Shown piece by piece: positions 9,155 through 9,237 of a stretch of 9,237 nucleotides of DNA. The translations under genes and the position numbers were made by a program. Numbering within the stretch: position 1 is the stretch's first letter; each line of letters starts with the position of its first letter. Origin of the DNA: Chloroflexota bacterium (lineage in GTDB: Bacteria > Chloroflexota > UBA4733); NCBI GenBank assembly GCA_025449435.1, contig JANWJO010000001.1, forward strand, positions 1 through 9,237, written 5' to 3'. The notes beneath the pieces are model-generated. The model did no database searches. It was not told the origin of the DNA and saw nothing but the letters and a program-made list of their open reading frames with translations.

Positions 9155-9237
9155 GTGTCCTACAGCGACCTCACGTTGGTCTGCCGGGATTGCAATTCCC
9201 GGTTCATGTTCACTGCTGGTGAGCAAAACTATTATTC
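9155..9237 (+). CDS. Small zinc-ribbon protein, N-terminal part only
   Basis: Only the first 27 codons are present; the gene runs off the right edge. The visible sequence has LVCRDCNSRFMFTAGEQNYY at residues 8-27. The pair Cys10-X2-Cys13 and the FTAGEQ-[FY]-[YF] stretch are typical of the short probable zinc-ribbon family (zf-trcl type), whose second cysteine pair would lie about 15-20 residues beyond the window. Function in that family is unknown; a nucleic-acid or protein-binding role is usually assumed. The GTG start is supported by AAGGTAAGG 7 nt upstream and by the promoter at 9005-9033, so the gene is probably transcribed independently of murQ. Confidence 0.78.
   Translation, partial: MSYSDLTLVCRDCNSRFMFTAGEQNYY

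Overview
The window is a GC-rich (about 60% by eye), gene-dense stretch of bacterial chromosome holding eight complete genes and the first 27 codons of a ninth. The lineage is most likely Chloroflexota. The reasons are the Pro/Thr-rich linker in a cytochrome c lipoprotein, an ArsA-like ATPase with a C-terminal HSP20-like domain, an MreB that starts almost directly at the actin fold, heavy use of GTG starts (5 of 9 genes) and a split atp locus. This placement is inferred from protein style, with no marker gene to confirm it. No rRNA, tRNA, CRISPR array or insertion sequence was seen.

Left block (275-3546, + strand): three tightly packed genes that look like one operon. The first encodes a lipoprotein with a monohaem cytochrome c domain, a linker, a helical region, a carboxypeptidase-regulatory-like beta domain and an unassigned C-terminal region. 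The second encodes an exported protein resembling the ethylbenzene-dehydrogenase / cytochrome c-552 haem-binding family, with an unusual CX3CH motif. The third is a radical SAM protein with a SPASM-like C-terminus. Together they look like an uncharacterised extracytoplasmic redox module with its own radical SAM enzyme. The 274 bases upstream hold no convincing gene but do contain an 11-bp tandem repeat and related inverted and direct repeats.

Middle: an ArsA/GET3-type ATPase on the minus strand (3553-4752) converges on the radical SAM gene with only 6 bp between the stop codons. It diverges from atpD across a 265-bp region that contains candidate promoters in both directions, GC palindromes and a leader hairpin.

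Right block (5018-8903, + strand): atpD and atpC (F1 beta and epsilon, overlapping as TAATG), then mreB and murQ. atpA, atpG and the Fo genes are not directly upstream, so this is a detached beta-epsilon unit. The unit joins ATP synthesis, cell-shape control and peptidoglycan recycling in one transcriptional direction. A 58-nt stem-loop lies between atpC and mreB. After murQ, a 251-bp gap carries a good extended -10 promoter for a small zinc-ribbon protein cut off by the right edge.

The strongest candidate for something undescribed is the cytochrome lipoprotein / CX3CH haem protein / radical SAM cassette. The rest is conserved housekeeping in an interesting arrangement.
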